Origin: Conidiobolus incongruus B7586
Lineage: Eukaryota > Entomophthoromycota > Entomophthoromycetes > Entomophthorales > Conidiobolaceae
DNA: 50,153 nt
Assembly (NCBI GenBank): GCA_000697335.1
Contig: JNEM01008434.1
Span: forward strand, 1-50,153
Direction of reading: 5' to 3'
Made by a program: the position numbers and the translations under genes. Below the pieces are notes generated by a model. It worked only from the letters and a program-made list of their open reading frames with translations. It made no database searches and was not told the origin of the DNA. This document shows, piece by piece, positions 1 to 13,017 of the stretch (positions are counted from its first letter, which is position 1; every line of letters begins with the position of its first letter).

Positions 1-1091
1 ACATTCAAGCTAGAGCACATAAACGAAGTGATTAAAGCAGATCGAATAGTGAAAATAGCTCTGTTGACCATTAAATCACCAATGAAATTACCAGCCTTGT
101 TGGTAGTAATAATTGAAATACCATAGCTGACATGCCAAAATAAATCAGTAATATTCATGATAACTGAATAAGATGCCAAAGGTAAAATGCCGAGGTATGA
201 GGCGCCTAATGCTAAAATTTCAAATGCCCACCATTCGCTACAGGTCATGATTACACTCGGAATGCCCAATTTGATGTAAGTTCTCCAACCCCTCAAGCAT
301 TTCTTAGACCATCCTCCCCAAGCCTGATATCCATCGACAAATACAACATAGGCCACACCCAAGATCAGCATTGCCCAATAAGACATAACAGTTGCTAAAG
401 GAGCTCCAATGAATCCCAAGCGAGTGGATGGGTTGGCAATTAAAATGTAGTTAGAGACAATGTGGAGAGGAAGGACAAGGATTGAGATATGACTGGGAGC
501 TTTGGTGATACCTTGAGCAAACATATATTTCTTGAGACATTCGAATATAATATATGGAGGAGCACCCAAGAGCAAAACCTTTAAAAATATACCACACATT
601 GAAGCGAGCTGAGGGTCCAAATTCAATAATAATAGTAAGGATTCAGCATGCCACCAAACGGTTCCAATAGGTACAAACATACAACAGGCGATCAAAACGC
701 CTCTCTGCAAATACACACCGACCAAATGGATATCACTTGACCCTGTAAAAGCCTGGCTACACAAAGTATCTAAGACATTGGACATACTTTGAGCCAAAGA
801 CCATCCAGTAATGGTAGCAAACATATTACTCAAGGAAGCGGCAGCCAATTCGTATTTGCCAAGGTATTGCCCAATAAAGAATACTGAGGAATAAGCGATG
901 AGGCGTTGAATAATATTGCTCACAAAAACCGGAACACTATTTTTGTAAATACTTCCAACTTCTTTCGCATAATCTTTGAATTGAAGTTGATTTAAATCAC
1001 CGATATCCTTAGGATTGGACACAGGTGAAAATAACAAAGCAGTAGTTTCATTTGGAGTAGGTTTTGCAGTAGTACGGTTAACCGCTGCCAT
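1..1091 (-). CDS. MATE-family multidrug/toxin extrusion transporter, copy 1 (3' end beyond window)
   Basis: The ATG is at 1091 and the frame stays open for 363 codons to the window edge, so only the N-terminal three quarters are visible. The product is a polytopic MATE exporter (MatE domain, proton- or sodium-coupled efflux of organic cations, plasma or vacuolar membrane by family knowledge). Visible hallmarks are the first-domain segment ITGWSLAQSM followed by VLDTLCSQAFTG, the KKYMFAQGI loop, GFIGAPLATV, and the EWWAFEILALGASYLG helix that opens the second MatE repeat. It is a close paralogue of the gene at 7309-8790 (same strand, roughly two thirds identical by eye over the shared part), so this is a tandem duplication. 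No intron is seen in the visible part. A TATA-like element lies about 60 nt upstream. Substrate unknown. Confidence 0.93.
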   Translation of the reverse strand, partial: MAAVNRTTAKPTPNETTALLFSPVSNPKDIGDLNQLQFKDYAKEVGSIYKNSVPVFVSNIIQRLIAYSSVFFIGQYLGKYELAAASLSNMFATITGWSLAQSMSNVLDTLCSQAFTGSSDIHLVGVYLQRGVLIACCMFVPIGTVWWHAESLLLLLNLDPQLASMCGIFLKVLLLGAPPYIIFECLKKYMFAQGITKAPSHISILVLPLHIVSNYILIANPSTRLGFIGAPLATVMSYWAMLILGVAYVVFVDGYQAWGGWSKKCLRGWRTYIKLGIPSVIMTCSEWWAFEILALGASYLGILPLASYSVIMNITDLFWHVSYGISIITTNKAGNFIGDLMVNRAIFTIRSALITSFMCSSLN

Positions 1092-1151
1092 TGAATACGA
1101 ATGTTCAATTTCAGAAGAATAAAAATTTTCAATGAATTTCTACTGAATCGA

Positions 1152-1160
1152 ATATTTATA
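1152..1160 (-). promoter_or_regulatory. TATA-like element of MATE copy 1
   Basis: On the minus strand this reads TATAAATAT, about 60 nt upstream of the ATG at 1091. A similar element stands upstream of MATE copy 2 (8927-8936) and of the small secreted protein gene (18506-18514). AT-rich DNA gives such matches by chance, so the support is mainly the repeated spacing. Confidence 0.4.
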
Positions 1161-4100
1161 CCAATTTTTAGGGTAAAAAATTAATGGAATGAATTTTTCC
1201 AAGGGTGGATATTATATTCATCACATTTCACAAAACATTTGTCATCATTATTGGATTCAACTGAAAGATCAACCTAATTACACCTTCGTTTTATTCCTAT
1301 TTTTGGAATATTTTTAAATACTTCATTTTTTGACAACCTGATCTCCTAATTAATTGATTGATTTAGCCACGATGATTAATAATAATTCGAAGTAATTTTT
1401 TATAAAAGGGGTATATTTTTTATTTGATATGTTATATTTTATTCAAACAAATATTATACTTATATCTATTTTTATTTGATGAAATTATATGACTATAATA
1501 TTTAAAAATTTTAAATTTAGTTCATCAGTTTAAAAATTTGATAAAATACATATACAAAGCTACGCCTAATGAGTTATATAATTTAAATATTTATAATGTT
1601 ACGAAATAATATGTTGATTATAAATATAATATATTTATATTCATGAGATTACTTAATGTGATAAAAATGATTGTAAAAGATGCCATATCATTCATTGATA
1701 TTCTTATCATTTAACCGTTAAATGATTTTCACTTATATTATATTAATAATTGATGAATTTTTAAATTGAATATTGTGGTTTATTGAAAAAGAAATATGCA
1801 ATTAACTTTGATGTATCATTATATATCTTAAAGTTTATCTTCATATTTTAATCACATCCATTATATATTATTATAATATTTTATATATTGAATCGTACGA
1901 CAGACAACTCAGACTATACAATACTTTGAATTTTTTTAAAGGATTCAAACTTTTAACTCTATTTAGAAATTTGATATTTTGTATTTCCTAAACTATCACA
2001 TTTATTTGTTATGAGAAAATTTGAACAATCAAAGATAAATTGGTTTAATATATTTTTCGGCTTCAAATTTGTGATAACTATAAAATTCATATTTTAGACT
2101 ACTGTTTTATTAATATGTGATATATATAATGAAATATACATAGTTTATTGATCAAAAGTAAGAAATATTATTACTATATATCTAGCACTATAATTAAAAG
2201 TTTGGTGTTACCCTCCTAGGTTATCCTTGAGATTATATGATAAAATACCCATAGTTAACCCAACAGGGTTTATTCTTTTAGTTACACTATTCTTAATATA
2301 TGTTCAATAATTAGTTTTTATTGATAAAAATAATTTGTTTTGATATTCCATAGTCTGGTGATTATAAGTGTAATTTTCATCTAATAACCTTATCAATTAT
2401 TAAAAAATTGTTTGTTCATAAATTTCTATATATCAGTATTATTACTCGGGATGTTTTCAGTATTAATGCATATGTTATTAAAATGAATTCTTGATAATTT
2501 ATAATTATCTAAATTTAAATCTACATATTCAAAAGAAAAATATTAAAATATGTTATATAATATTTACTTTTCCATAAAATCATAATAATTAATTTATCAA
2601 TTGATTGGTAATTTGAAATTTAAAAATTATCAAGTTTAAAATACCTTAAATAAATATATTGTTTAAGTTTTTTAAAAAATTTACAATAAAATTATATCAC
2701 TTGATCTAATTTTTGAAATATGAATGTAATAATAATAGATATATTTTAATTATACATAAATCTGGGTTATTCTTAATTAAAATATATAATTTTCAGATCT
2801 TTAATCCAATAACAAAACTAATTAAATATTTAATTTTAACATAAATTAGCTAATAATTTAATAAATCAATATATATAATTTTCTCCTATAATTGCTATTT
2901 TAATTTCTAAGTTTTAAAAACAAATTTTGAAGTTAGATATAAAATATATTTGAATCTATCATTTCTAAGTAGTTTTTTAATATTGATGGAAAATTAGTTC
3001 AAAATATGTTTATGTAAATTATTTTTGAATTATATAATTATATATAAATAAACATAATTAATCTAGATTATCCAATCAATATATATAACATATATTATAA
3101 TTTTAATATAATAGGAAAATAAGGGTTTATTAAAATTATGATAATAAATAATCAATATCAGAAATCTATTAATATTTGTTTAGATAGAACTTTATTGACT
3201 AATAATATTATCTTAGAATCAAAAAATGGGAAATTTTTTGATTTTCAATTTCTCTAACATATTATTAATTTCAGAAATAGATATATATATTATTTTCATT
3301 AAAAAATTAATTTTAAAAATTTATTATTTAATCCTAGTTAAAATATAAAATAATCTTTAAATCTTTAATTTTAGTTTTAATAAAATTTAATCAAAAATAT
3401 TTTAAAAATATTTAGATTTTATAAACTTTTTTAAAGTTGATGCTTTATTTAAATCAATTATTTATTATTCAGTGAATTATCTTAAAGCTAAAAGAAAAAT
3501 TATTAAAAATTTATTAAAATCAAAAATACTAATTATAATTGTTATATCTTTAGTTATTAATAAAATAAAAATATATTAAAAAATATCTTTTTATTTTAGT
3601 TAAAAATATATCAGAATATTTTAATATTAGTTATATAAATATATTATATATATTGAATTTTAAATTTATATTAATTAATATCAATTAAAATAGGTATTTT
3701 ATAATTTAACTAAAACTCAAAAAACTAAAGTAACTTTAGCTAAACAAAACTTATCAAACTATAACCAAAAACCAACACTATTATATTAAATCTTTCAAAT
3801 TCATAATTATAAATCCTTTTGTATGATGTTTTATTAAAATATAAATCAAAATAATCCCTTTTATAAATTTTAAAAAAAATTTTACTATTCAGTAAATATT
3901 AAAAATTATAGCAATTTTGATATATTATATTATTATTAATTAATCTTTATAAGAAAATTAATTAATAACTGTTATATAGCTTTAAATTAGTTTTTTTTAA
4001 TGATTTGCTTAATATAATTTTGAAGTACTTATTATTTTATATAATAATTGTAAAGTATATTAAATTAAAATATAAAAAGTTTTTGAATTAAAAAAAATTA

Positions 4101-5563
4101 AAAAATAAGCTATCATATCTAGTATATTAATTCAATTATAACTTATATAACTATAATTGCTTTAATCAATTAAAAAATTAATTTATAAGAAAAAATTTTG
4201 TTTAAAATTTAATTAATTAATCAAATATTAAATTTTAGCCTTTAATGAAAAAGCTATGTTTTATATTTTACAAGTTTATTAAAAATATGGCAAAAAGTTA
4301 TTAGTAATAAAGAAGAGTATTGATTTTATAATATAAATTTATTTTTGTAATTTATATATTAAAATCTCTTTTTATTAACAATCTCAAAAAATTCTTTTTA
4401 TTTAAAATACAAAGTAATAATAATAAATAAATAACCATTAATAATAATTATATATATTAGAAAAATAGCTATATATTTTATTTGTATTGCCTAATAATAA
4501 TATTTATTTATATTTATCTTTTATTTTATCTGATTTTTTTAAAATTTCTTATATATATTTTTGATTTTATTATATAATAACACCAATTACTATCAATTAA
4601 CTATTATATTAATATTGATATTACATAAGAAAATTTTATCATAATGATTTTTATATAAATTCATTTGATTGTCATTAATATTTGTTTATATATTATATAA
4701 TGATATTGATATAAATATGTATATTTATTAATAATAAAACTAAACATTTAATAAAAATCTTTTCAATCAACGTCATATATATTAATATATTGGTATTAGG
4801 TAAATATTATTTTAATAATGAATATAGGAAGGTTATTAGAAATGATATCATATTAAATAGACAATAAATATTCTAAATTAATGCAGCTTAAGTTTGGTAT
4901 CCTGAAAATATGCATTTTATCATGTTTGATCTTTGAATTATGGTCGCTGTATTTAATAATAATGAGCCAAATAGGCATAATTAAATTTGATAACATTATT
5001 TGCTACATTAATATATTTTTATTTTATTAATTTAATAATAAAAATTGAAAATTAAATTTTTGAATGAAATTCGAGTTATTTGAATTGGCAATTATATATA
5101 AATAATTATTCACACCTCATTAAATTTACTATTCAAATTCTATAAATTACTAAAGCTACATTTAATATTATATTCAACGTTAATAGAAGATATAGTTTAT
5201 TGTCTGTCTTTTGCGCTATTAATGATAAATTTAAAATATTTGATAATTTAAACAAATTAGTTGTTAATGCCATTCATGCAATAAATATTAAGAATATTGT
5301 GTCTGTAGGATTCCTTTTTCGTATATTAGATTTACATTCTTATTTATATTTCAAATATATTTGATAGGTTATAATTTCAATATAAACTGTACCTTTTACT
5401 CCAAGCTCAAGTTCTCAAATTTATTTCTTATTATCAAACCCAAATTACAATTAACTCCCTTAAAATACTATTCTATCCAATAGATTTGAGATATCAAATT
5501 AAAGTTTTTTCTCAATATGTAAAAAGTTAATTTATTAATAAATTGATGTAATTATCGCTAATA

Positions 5564-5581
5564 ATATATATATATATATAA
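5564..5581. repeat. (TA)n microsatellite
   Basis: An uninterrupted TA dinucleotide run of about nine units. Similar short runs occur near 12256, 28609, 33050, 44454, 45415, 45906 and 46232. Confidence 0.85.
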
Positions 5582-7308
5582 CATTGATTTATTTTCAAGA
5601 ATAAAATTAAAAAAATTACTAAGTAAAATATTAAAATTTAAACTGCAATTTACTACTACTTTTGAACATCTTAAACTTGACCTTAATATTCACCATAATG
5701 CAATAACACACATTAACCTTAATTGCTAATACACACAAACACTCTAACTCTCATCTTGGCCTTCATCTTTATTATCACCCCTATACATTATTACATATAT
5801 CATCTTATCCTTGACAAAATAATATATTATTTAATATTTATTTTTAATTAATCAAATATAGAACCCTATTTGAATTTACATTGAACTAAATTATCTATAG
5901 TATATTAATAATTTTCATAATGGTATTGAATATAATAAAAAATTATGCAAAACAATTTGAAAATTATTGTAACAATAAGTGATTTAGGTTCAAAAATAAA
6001 AATGATTTCCTCTAATTCTTTGAAATTATCTCATATAAATTCTTTCTTTATTCGAACATTCTGTATTTACAGTTATGATTCTTTGGTTATCATGAAATTA
6101 ATTTTTCTTATAACGTTTTATTTTAATGTTAAAATAAATGTAATTCATTAAAAATATCAACCTTCAGTTAATCAAGTATTATTTATCATATTATAATTAA
6201 TATTAATCAGTATACTTATATCATCTGGTAAAATCAAAGGTTCTATTAAGTGATGTTATCCAAATTAAAGTAAGATTTCAAAACATCAGTTGAAGAGAAT
6301 GGTTAAGAATGGTATATATATTGAAAAACATTAATATTTTTTACAGATTATAAATTCATCATCACACTTTTTACAAAACATTTCACTATCAAGACATAAT
6401 ATAATCAAAATATATTTATCATCTACCAATAGGTTTAAGTAAAATAAATTTTGATAGAATATAATAGTCAAGATACTGTTTTTATATAAATCCAAACAAT
6501 AAATCATTAATCTTGTAACCTAGAAAAAAAATTTCATGTTTTATTATTAAGTTGATTTTATTTAATTTGAAATAGCCCAAAATAAATGAATAGCTCAATA
6601 TATCATATATTGGTATTTTGAAAAATTTTACCATAGGGAAATTGATAGATTAAATTTAAAATAATATTATATATTTGTAAAAAATTTAATATATACAATA
6701 GCCAAGAACAGATTTTGCTGTTATATTTGAAAATTATAATTTTTTATAATATCAAGTTTTAATGATTCATGAAAGAATCTTTCTGAATCAAATGATTTTT
6801 GGGTAATAATATGATTATTCAACAAAAAAAAATTCAATAATTCTCAATTAAAAATTTTATTAATTTGATTGATTTTTTATTTGGAAATTAAGGAGTTATA
6901 TTATTGAATATAATTCAAAGTTAAATCACTCTCCCCAACAAATTAATTATAATTTATACTAAATTTAATTTTAAAATGGATTATAAAATATAAAATAACT
7001 CAAACTGTTGAATATTGTGCTATCATTTGACTTGGTGTTATAATGATTAAACAGTTTTGAAATTAAACAATTTTTATCTTGTTTGGAAAATTTATTAAAT
7101 CCCTGCATTTTAAGATTGTAATGGAAGTGGAAGATATTTCAATGAATAAATACTTGTTATTCAATTTAATTTAACTTTGAACTGAAAAAGAATTTTTATA
7201 GTAAACTATAGAAAAAAGTAATAAAAAGGATATCAAGTAAAAGTTTTATTTTGTATGATGTATGATTGGAGTTTTAATTTAAATACAATGCGATTATTAT
7301 TTTTGTTA

Positions 7309-8790
7309 TTAAATATGTTCTAAAGACTCGTTATTTAATCTTGATTGACAATCTTCTACCAATTTTTTCCAGTTGGATTTTAATACGACTGCTGACATAG
7401 AAGTACCTGTACAGAATAAAGTGGCAATGATACCATAATACAAACCGTAAATGCCAAAGCCACCCTTGAATGCTAATCCAAATCCAACTGGAATGGATAT
7501 ACCGTAGTAGAAAACAAAGTTGACAATGGCACCAACATTGGGACGCCCTTGTCCTCTAACAACTCCTGAAGCGACAGTGGTCAAGCTATCGAAAATTTGA
7601 TAAGAAGCGATGTAGGGGACTAAAGAGGCTGCAAGTTCCAAAACTTCCTGATCATTAGTGAAAATACCAGCTAATTCGCGAGCGAAGTATAAAAGACTCC
7701 AAGTGTTGAAGATAGCAAACATAACAGAAATGATGAGAGAACATCTAACAACGAAGGCACCGCGATTGGGCATAGCATCACCAATGCAGTTACCCACAAC
7801 GTTACTAGCAATGACGGAAATACCATGATATACGAAATAGTAGACATTGCTGACTGAGATGAGTACAGAGAAAGAAGCTAAAGGAACAATACCCAAATAG
7901 GAAGCACCAAGAGCTAAAATTTCAAAGGCCCACCATTCAGCACAAGCCATGATAATGTTAGGAATACCAAGCTTGATAAATATTCCCCAACCTTCGAGAG
8001 ATTTTCTTGACCATCCACCCCAAGCCTTGTAACCTTCAATAAATGTGACATAGGTTAAACTTAAGATCAACATCATCCAATTGCTTAGTACAGTGGCCAA
8101 AGGAGCACCAACAAATCCAATGGAAGTGGTAGGATTAGCGACGAGGATATAGTTGAAGAGGATATGGAATGGGATGACAATGATGACAATATAAGTGGGG
8201 GCTTTGACAATACCTTGAGCAAACATATATTTCTTAATACACTCGAATACAATGAAGGGGATAGCCCCAAAAATCAAAACCTGAAGGAATTGGCCACTCA
8301 TCTTAGAGAGCAAAGGATCTAAATCAAGGAGTAATAAAAAGTATTCAGCGCGATACCAGACATAACCAATAGGAATAAACATGGCTGATGTGATTAAAAT
8401 CCCTCTCTGAAGATAGATACCGACCAAATGAACATCGTCAGCACCGGTGAAAGCTTGACTGCATAGCGTGTCGAGAACCCCAGCCATACTTTGAGCAAGT
8501 GACCATCCAGTGATGGCTGCAAACATGTTACTCAAAGAAGCGGCTGCTAATTCAGTCTTACCAAGATATTGACCAATGAAGAAGATGGATGAAAAGGTGA
8601 TTAATCTTTGAATAACGAAACTGAGAATGACAGGAACACTGAGCTTGAAGAGCTGCGTGCATTGGTTGACATAATCTGAAAAGGTAATGGATTCGGCATT
8701 GAGAATATCCTTACTAGCTGTAGCGTTTACTGGTAAGAGAGGTGAACGTTCTGAAAGCACTCTGTTAGAATCAATATTTTGCTCTGTCAT
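7309..8790 (-). CDS. MATE-family multidrug/toxin extrusion transporter, copy 2
   Basis: A single exon of 493 residues, ATG at 8790 and TAA at 7309-7311, the usual size of a 12-helix MATE exporter. The N-terminal ~50 residues are polar and cytosolic-looking. The first MatE repeat spans roughly residues 50-210 and includes GWSLAQSM, LDTLCSQAFTG and KKYMFAQGI. The second spans roughly 265-430 and includes EWWAFEILALGAS, VVGNCIGD and VASGVVRGQGRP, the last a well-conserved eukaryotic MATE motif. By family it exports organic cations or xenobiotics using an ion gradient; the substrate is not inferable. It lies on the same strand as, and is a paralogue of, the partial gene at 1-1091. A TATA-like element lies about 140 nt upstream. 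Confidence 0.96.
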   Translation of the reverse strand: MTEQNIDSNRVLSERSPLLPVNATASKDILNAESITFSDYVNQCTQLFKLSVPVILSFVIQRLITFSSIFFIGQYLGKTELAAASLSNMFAAITGWSLAQSMAGVLDTLCSQAFTGADDVHLVGIYLQRGILITSAMFIPIGYVWYRAEYFLLLLDLDPLLSKMSGQFLQVLIFGAIPFIVFECIKKYMFAQGIVKAPTYIVIIVIPFHILFNYILVANPTTSIGFVGAPLATVLSNWMMLILSLTYVTFIEGYKAWGGWSRKSLEGWGIFIKLGIPNIIMACAEWWAFEILALGASYLGIVPLASFSVLISVSNVYYFVYHGISVIASNVVGNCIGDAMPNRGAFVVRCSLIISVMFAIFNTWSLLYFARELAGIFTNDQEVLELAASLVPYIASYQIFDSLTTVASGVVRGQGRPNVGAIVNFVFYYGISIPVGFGLAFKGGFGIYGLYYGIIATLFCTGTSMSAVVLKSNWKKLVEDCQSRLNNESLEHI

Positions 8791-8926
8791 TATTTATATT
8801 GTAAAGATATGTGGTTAGTATGAAGAAACAGTTTTACTATTATATGCTGAAACAAATAATTATATCTATGTATGCTTTTTTTAATAGTATTGTGATTCTT
8901 TAAAATGAGAATTGAGGATGCTAACA

Positions 8927-8936
8927 TATTTATATA
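8927..8936 (-). promoter_or_regulatory. TATA-like element of MATE copy 2
   Basis: The minus strand reads TATATAAATA, about 140 nt upstream of the ATG at 8790. It is followed on the plus strand by CCAA, as is the element of MATE copy 1, which fits ancestry by duplication. Confidence 0.4.
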
Positions 8937-9327
8937 CCAAACACCAAGATCAAACTGGTTTTAACAACCTTTTTGAAAAATATGATAGTTTAATGATTAA
9001 AATTGTATGTTGAGTATATCAAGTGAATACATATCAATATTTATGGAGACTATTTTCTCATGATTTTTCTAAAAACTCCCATGTACTAAAAATGAGAATT
9101 TGCTCCAATTTTTTAGATAAAACTGAATTTATTAAGTATAATTTCATAGTTTTCAATTCAAAAGATGATAATAATAACCGAAAAGATACAACTTAGATAA
9201 AATTCATTTACCATTTAAATGGGGTATACCAATTAAAGGGTCGCTTGCTCAGAATGTGACAGAGTGTGCATTGATTTGACTTGTATTTTATTTTTGAAAA
9301 AGAAGCCATTGGAAATGCTTGCAAAGG

Positions 9328-9480
9328 CTACGAAACCAGTACTTTTAGTTGACAAAATAGTATTGACAGAAATGTTGCTGCAAAAGTAAGACAATCTGAC
9401 ATGTTCACATCAAGCTCTAGCATCGGTTCATCATACTCCCGCAATCCAAAATCTATAAAATCCACCGATTCTGCTTTGGA
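9328..9480 (-). pseudogene. Coding-like island, possible relic exon of an unknown gene
   Basis: A 50-codon open minus-strand frame lies in a block clearly richer in GC than the desert around it. Its composition is protein-like rather than I/N/K/F noise, with segments such as SVDFIDFGLREYDEP and MLELDVNMSD. It has no start ATG at its 5' end and no neighbouring exon I can join confidently. The opposite strand is also open here: a Ser-rich frame starts at 9401, and another runs to the stop near 9389. I do not recognise a family. It could be an eroded exon, part of an expressed non-coding transcript, or chance. Confidence 0.25.
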
Positions 9481-12400
9481 TCACAATTTCAGCACTCATA
9501 AATTTTATATTAAAATTTATCCACTTCTCTTGCAATTATTGATTCGGATCAAATTCTCTACTATTATTTTTAATATTATGTCCCAATCGGAATAACCATT
9601 TTTCATAAACTTAATAAACAAATAATATTGAATCAAGTTGAGTTTTTCTTTCAAATGTCATTCTATATATGTTTAGATTAAATATGTTGAACCTCCATAA
9701 GTCATAGGTTCTGATATCCAAATAATATGACATTTGAATCATGTATTTATAGTTCTTAAAGAATATTATTAGTAAACACATTTTTAGTAGTCTCAATTAA
9801 TGATTAATTTATGAATGGCAAGAGAATTTGAGATGAAAGAGTAAAATGAAAACATAGTCATTGAAAATTTTTGATTTTCAATTATAATGTGTTACAGTAA
9901 ATGGATGTTTTTTAAACCATAATTATTCAATAATTATCCTTAGAAATGTGAACTACAAATATATTTTGTATGAAAAACTTACCTTTTCTTTAGCTAAATT
10001 AGTTATATTAGTATTGTATAATTTGGATAATTATTTCAAATTGAAAAATAAATAGTAATAGAGTATTTACTATTAAATATTCATGATATCATAATATAGT
10101 AATATTAAAAATCTGAACTAAAATGTAATGATGATCAATATTATTATTGAACCATATAAAACATCACTTTAAATTTCCAATTCCAAATTAATCAACTTTA
10201 AATTATTTCAATTGTCCCGCAACTAGAAAATTTTACCAGAATTTTCAATTTGTAATCTTTAAATTTTCAAGCAATGCTAATATAATGGATAAGTGACGAA
10301 ATCACAACAGGATGGATATAATTATTAGTTTATGATTATAATTTTATCAATGCGAAAATAAGTTCTTTATTTGCCTCTTTAAGTAACTAATTGATACTTA
10401 TTATTGCAAACATTACAAAATAAGTCAATTGCTGTTTTAGGGATTGTGATCAAGTTCATTGTTGAAATCTGCTGACATTGATCAAGATTTCTTTCCCAAT
10501 ATTAATATCTTTTTATTATTTATTACTGGAAATTACAAGCATAGGTTGTACTATTGAAATTATACAAATTTTAAAGAAAAATAGTCTCTAAAAAGAAGAT
10601 TAATAAATTTCTATATTGTATCGGTACCAAATAAGCTACAGTAGATCTTCAATCCAATTAAATCTAAATATGTATTACATGACATATCTAAAGTTATAAA
10701 GTTTTACAAAGTTTTCATCCATTTAGTGACTTAGCAGTCTGAATTTTATGGAGTCATCAATATTTATAACATAGCATTGTATTACCAAATTCTAGAAAGT
10801 TTCCCATGCTATATACAAATTATCAATTCAACTAAACTAAATTAAATTAAAATATATAAAAGTATATCAAAGTTTATTCTTTAATTAATTACCTTTACTC
10901 ACAATATTCGACTTTATCAATATTGCATCGTGTTTTTCCTATTCAAAGTTCTGATTTGACTTAATCAATCGAACCTCGTTTCATTCAAAGTGATTTAGGG
11001 TAAACTTGAAAGAAATTTTCAAATTAATTAAATATAATATGGTACTTAAGATTTGATTCTAATTATATTATATAAATGGATCTTTTCAAATTAAATTTAG
11101 GTATTTTCATATTGATCCTTTATTAAATTTGTAATATTGTTGGGTTTATTAATTAAAATATAATTTAAGTGCTATTTTTATTAACTATGAAGATTTATGT
11201 TAAAGATAAAATATATCCTGGTATATTGATGTGTTGAGTTAAATATTACTTTAATAATGAATTTTTTATTCTAATTGATATTATATTTAAGTCAATAGTA
11301 GGTCTTTATTTAGCTATATGGATACCTTATATTAGTAAGCGATGTCCGAGGTAAGTAAAATTACTTGAACATCACACAATCGGGACATTTTATCACTAAT
11401 TTTTTGAAGGAGTTTTTTCTCACTTACCATCAAAACTCATTCTCACTCCATTTAAATTTTGCTTGGATTAGTGCATAAACCATATCTATCAGGTTTTCCA
11501 GTGATTACATCTAATTTTTGCTAAAATTCAAATCTAATCAGTCTTTACTCCTATTACCACAACATTGTCATTCAAATATTTTAATCAATATTTAATATTC
11601 ACTATTCTTTCAAAAGGAATGACAAGATTAGAATCCGTAAACCAACTTGAAGAATCATTACACCCATTATTTCATATATGGATTGCTTTAAACATAAAAA
11701 TTGATTTAATTTAATTTTCTGAATATAATTGAAATGATATAAGTTTTATTTGCTTTTATTAAGGACTATCTCATAAACTTTATTTATTTTAAATATTAAT
11801 ATATTCAAAAAAGGAGGCACTAAAATTTGAGATATTTTTTAATAGATTTAGATTTAGATTTAGACAAGTAGAAATTAACAAATATAACAATTATAATCAC
11901 TCAAGGATTACTATAAAAATAGCAATATTATAATTGACAATATAAAAGTGATAAAAATATCTTTGAATAATATTTACGGATAATTTATCAGTGTTAAGAT
12001 TAATTTACAGAATCATAATTAGATATTTTAACAATGTTGAAATATTCTTAAATTTGATTAATATCAACATAAATTTCTATAAGTTTTTATACACTAATAT
12101 GTTTACCATTAAAGCTGTCAAAAAATCTATTACTAATCAAGGATTCAGTTCATTGATCAAAAATCCTTTGAAATACCTTGTGAATTTCTCTTAGATTTAA
12201 CTTTAAAATAATCATATGAAATTTATTAAAAAATGAATATCAAGTATTTATTCAGTATATATATATATATCATAATGGTGAATAATGAACAAATAGTCAT
12301 TGATCAAATATTCTCTACACCTTCATTCATCATTTTGAATGCAGTTTTAATAATAATAACAATATCATACTCTATATTATTCTAAGAAGTATATTCGGAA

Positions 12401-12985
12401 TTATTGGTACAATAACTTAATAATAGTATAGACTTACAACCATTTTCTAGAAATTTGACCATATATTGTTTTAAAATTCAAAATTCCTTGAGTGATTTAC
12501 TATGGTAACAATATATCTAAAACGGAGAATGATAATTTAAGCGTAAATATATAAATTTTGTTGTTTGTAGGTAGATAGTAATAATTTTATAAATTTTAAT
12601 ATTGTAATATATTGAAATATATTCATCCAAAAGGATCTTAGAATGAACAAGCATCATACGATTTCATATATTTACCGTATTGTGCAATACTAATAACCTA
12701 TCAAGTAATTTATAGAGTGTATAGTATATCCTTCGGATAAATATATTTGTCTGGATTTTTTACACTTATGTACAATAAATAAGAAATAAAAATTTGATAA
12801 TTCTCGATCTATAAAATTTGAATTATCATATGAATGTAAAAAATTTAATGTTATATTAAATTTCATATATTGCATTTATAGTATAAAAATGTATTTGATT
12901 TAGGTTTTGATATAATAAGAATTAACACCAAAATTAAATTCACATTAAATCAAAAACAAGGTTTTTGATGTATATCTTCAAAATC

Positions 12986-13017
12986 TATATTAGATATATA
13001 TTTATATATCTAATATA
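12986..13017. repeat. Perfect 15-bp inverted repeat with 2-nt spacer
   Basis: The left arm 12986-13000 is the exact reverse complement of 13003-13017, all A/T except one G:C pair per arm. It would extrude a cruciform or form a hairpin if transcribed. Such perfect arms are not very rare in DNA of this composition, so no function is claimed. Confidence 0.8.

Larger units (their letters stand above)
1092..7308. other. AT-rich intergenic desert between the two MATE genes
   Basis: About 6.2 kb of extremely AT-rich sequence holds homopolymer and dinucleotide tracts, with the lowest GC around 2.5-4.8 kb. The longest ATG-initiated frame (5945-6151, 68 codons, rich in I/F/K/N) has no recognisable domain and looks like chance. 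A pyrimidine-rich stretch with slightly higher GC lies at about 5640-5815. I saw no tRNA, rRNA, CRISPR-like array or recognisable transposon. The first ~200 bases are the promoter of MATE copy 1, and the last ~200 bases the 3' region of copy 2. Confidence 0.7.

Noticed and set aside
5945-6151. 68-codon ATG frame on the plus strand as a gene
   Set aside because: Composition is the I/F/K/N/S noise expected from AT DNA, there is no domain, no GC rise and no flanking signals.
9975-9990. U1 snRNA 5' end suggested by ACTTACCT
   Set aside because: The following bases do not match U1 and no stem-loop or Sm site is evident.
11991-12194. 67-codon plus-strand frame as a gene
   Set aside because: Same AT-driven composition as the desert; no recognisable motif. 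The frames at 9611-9796 and 12690-12875 were rejected for the same reason.
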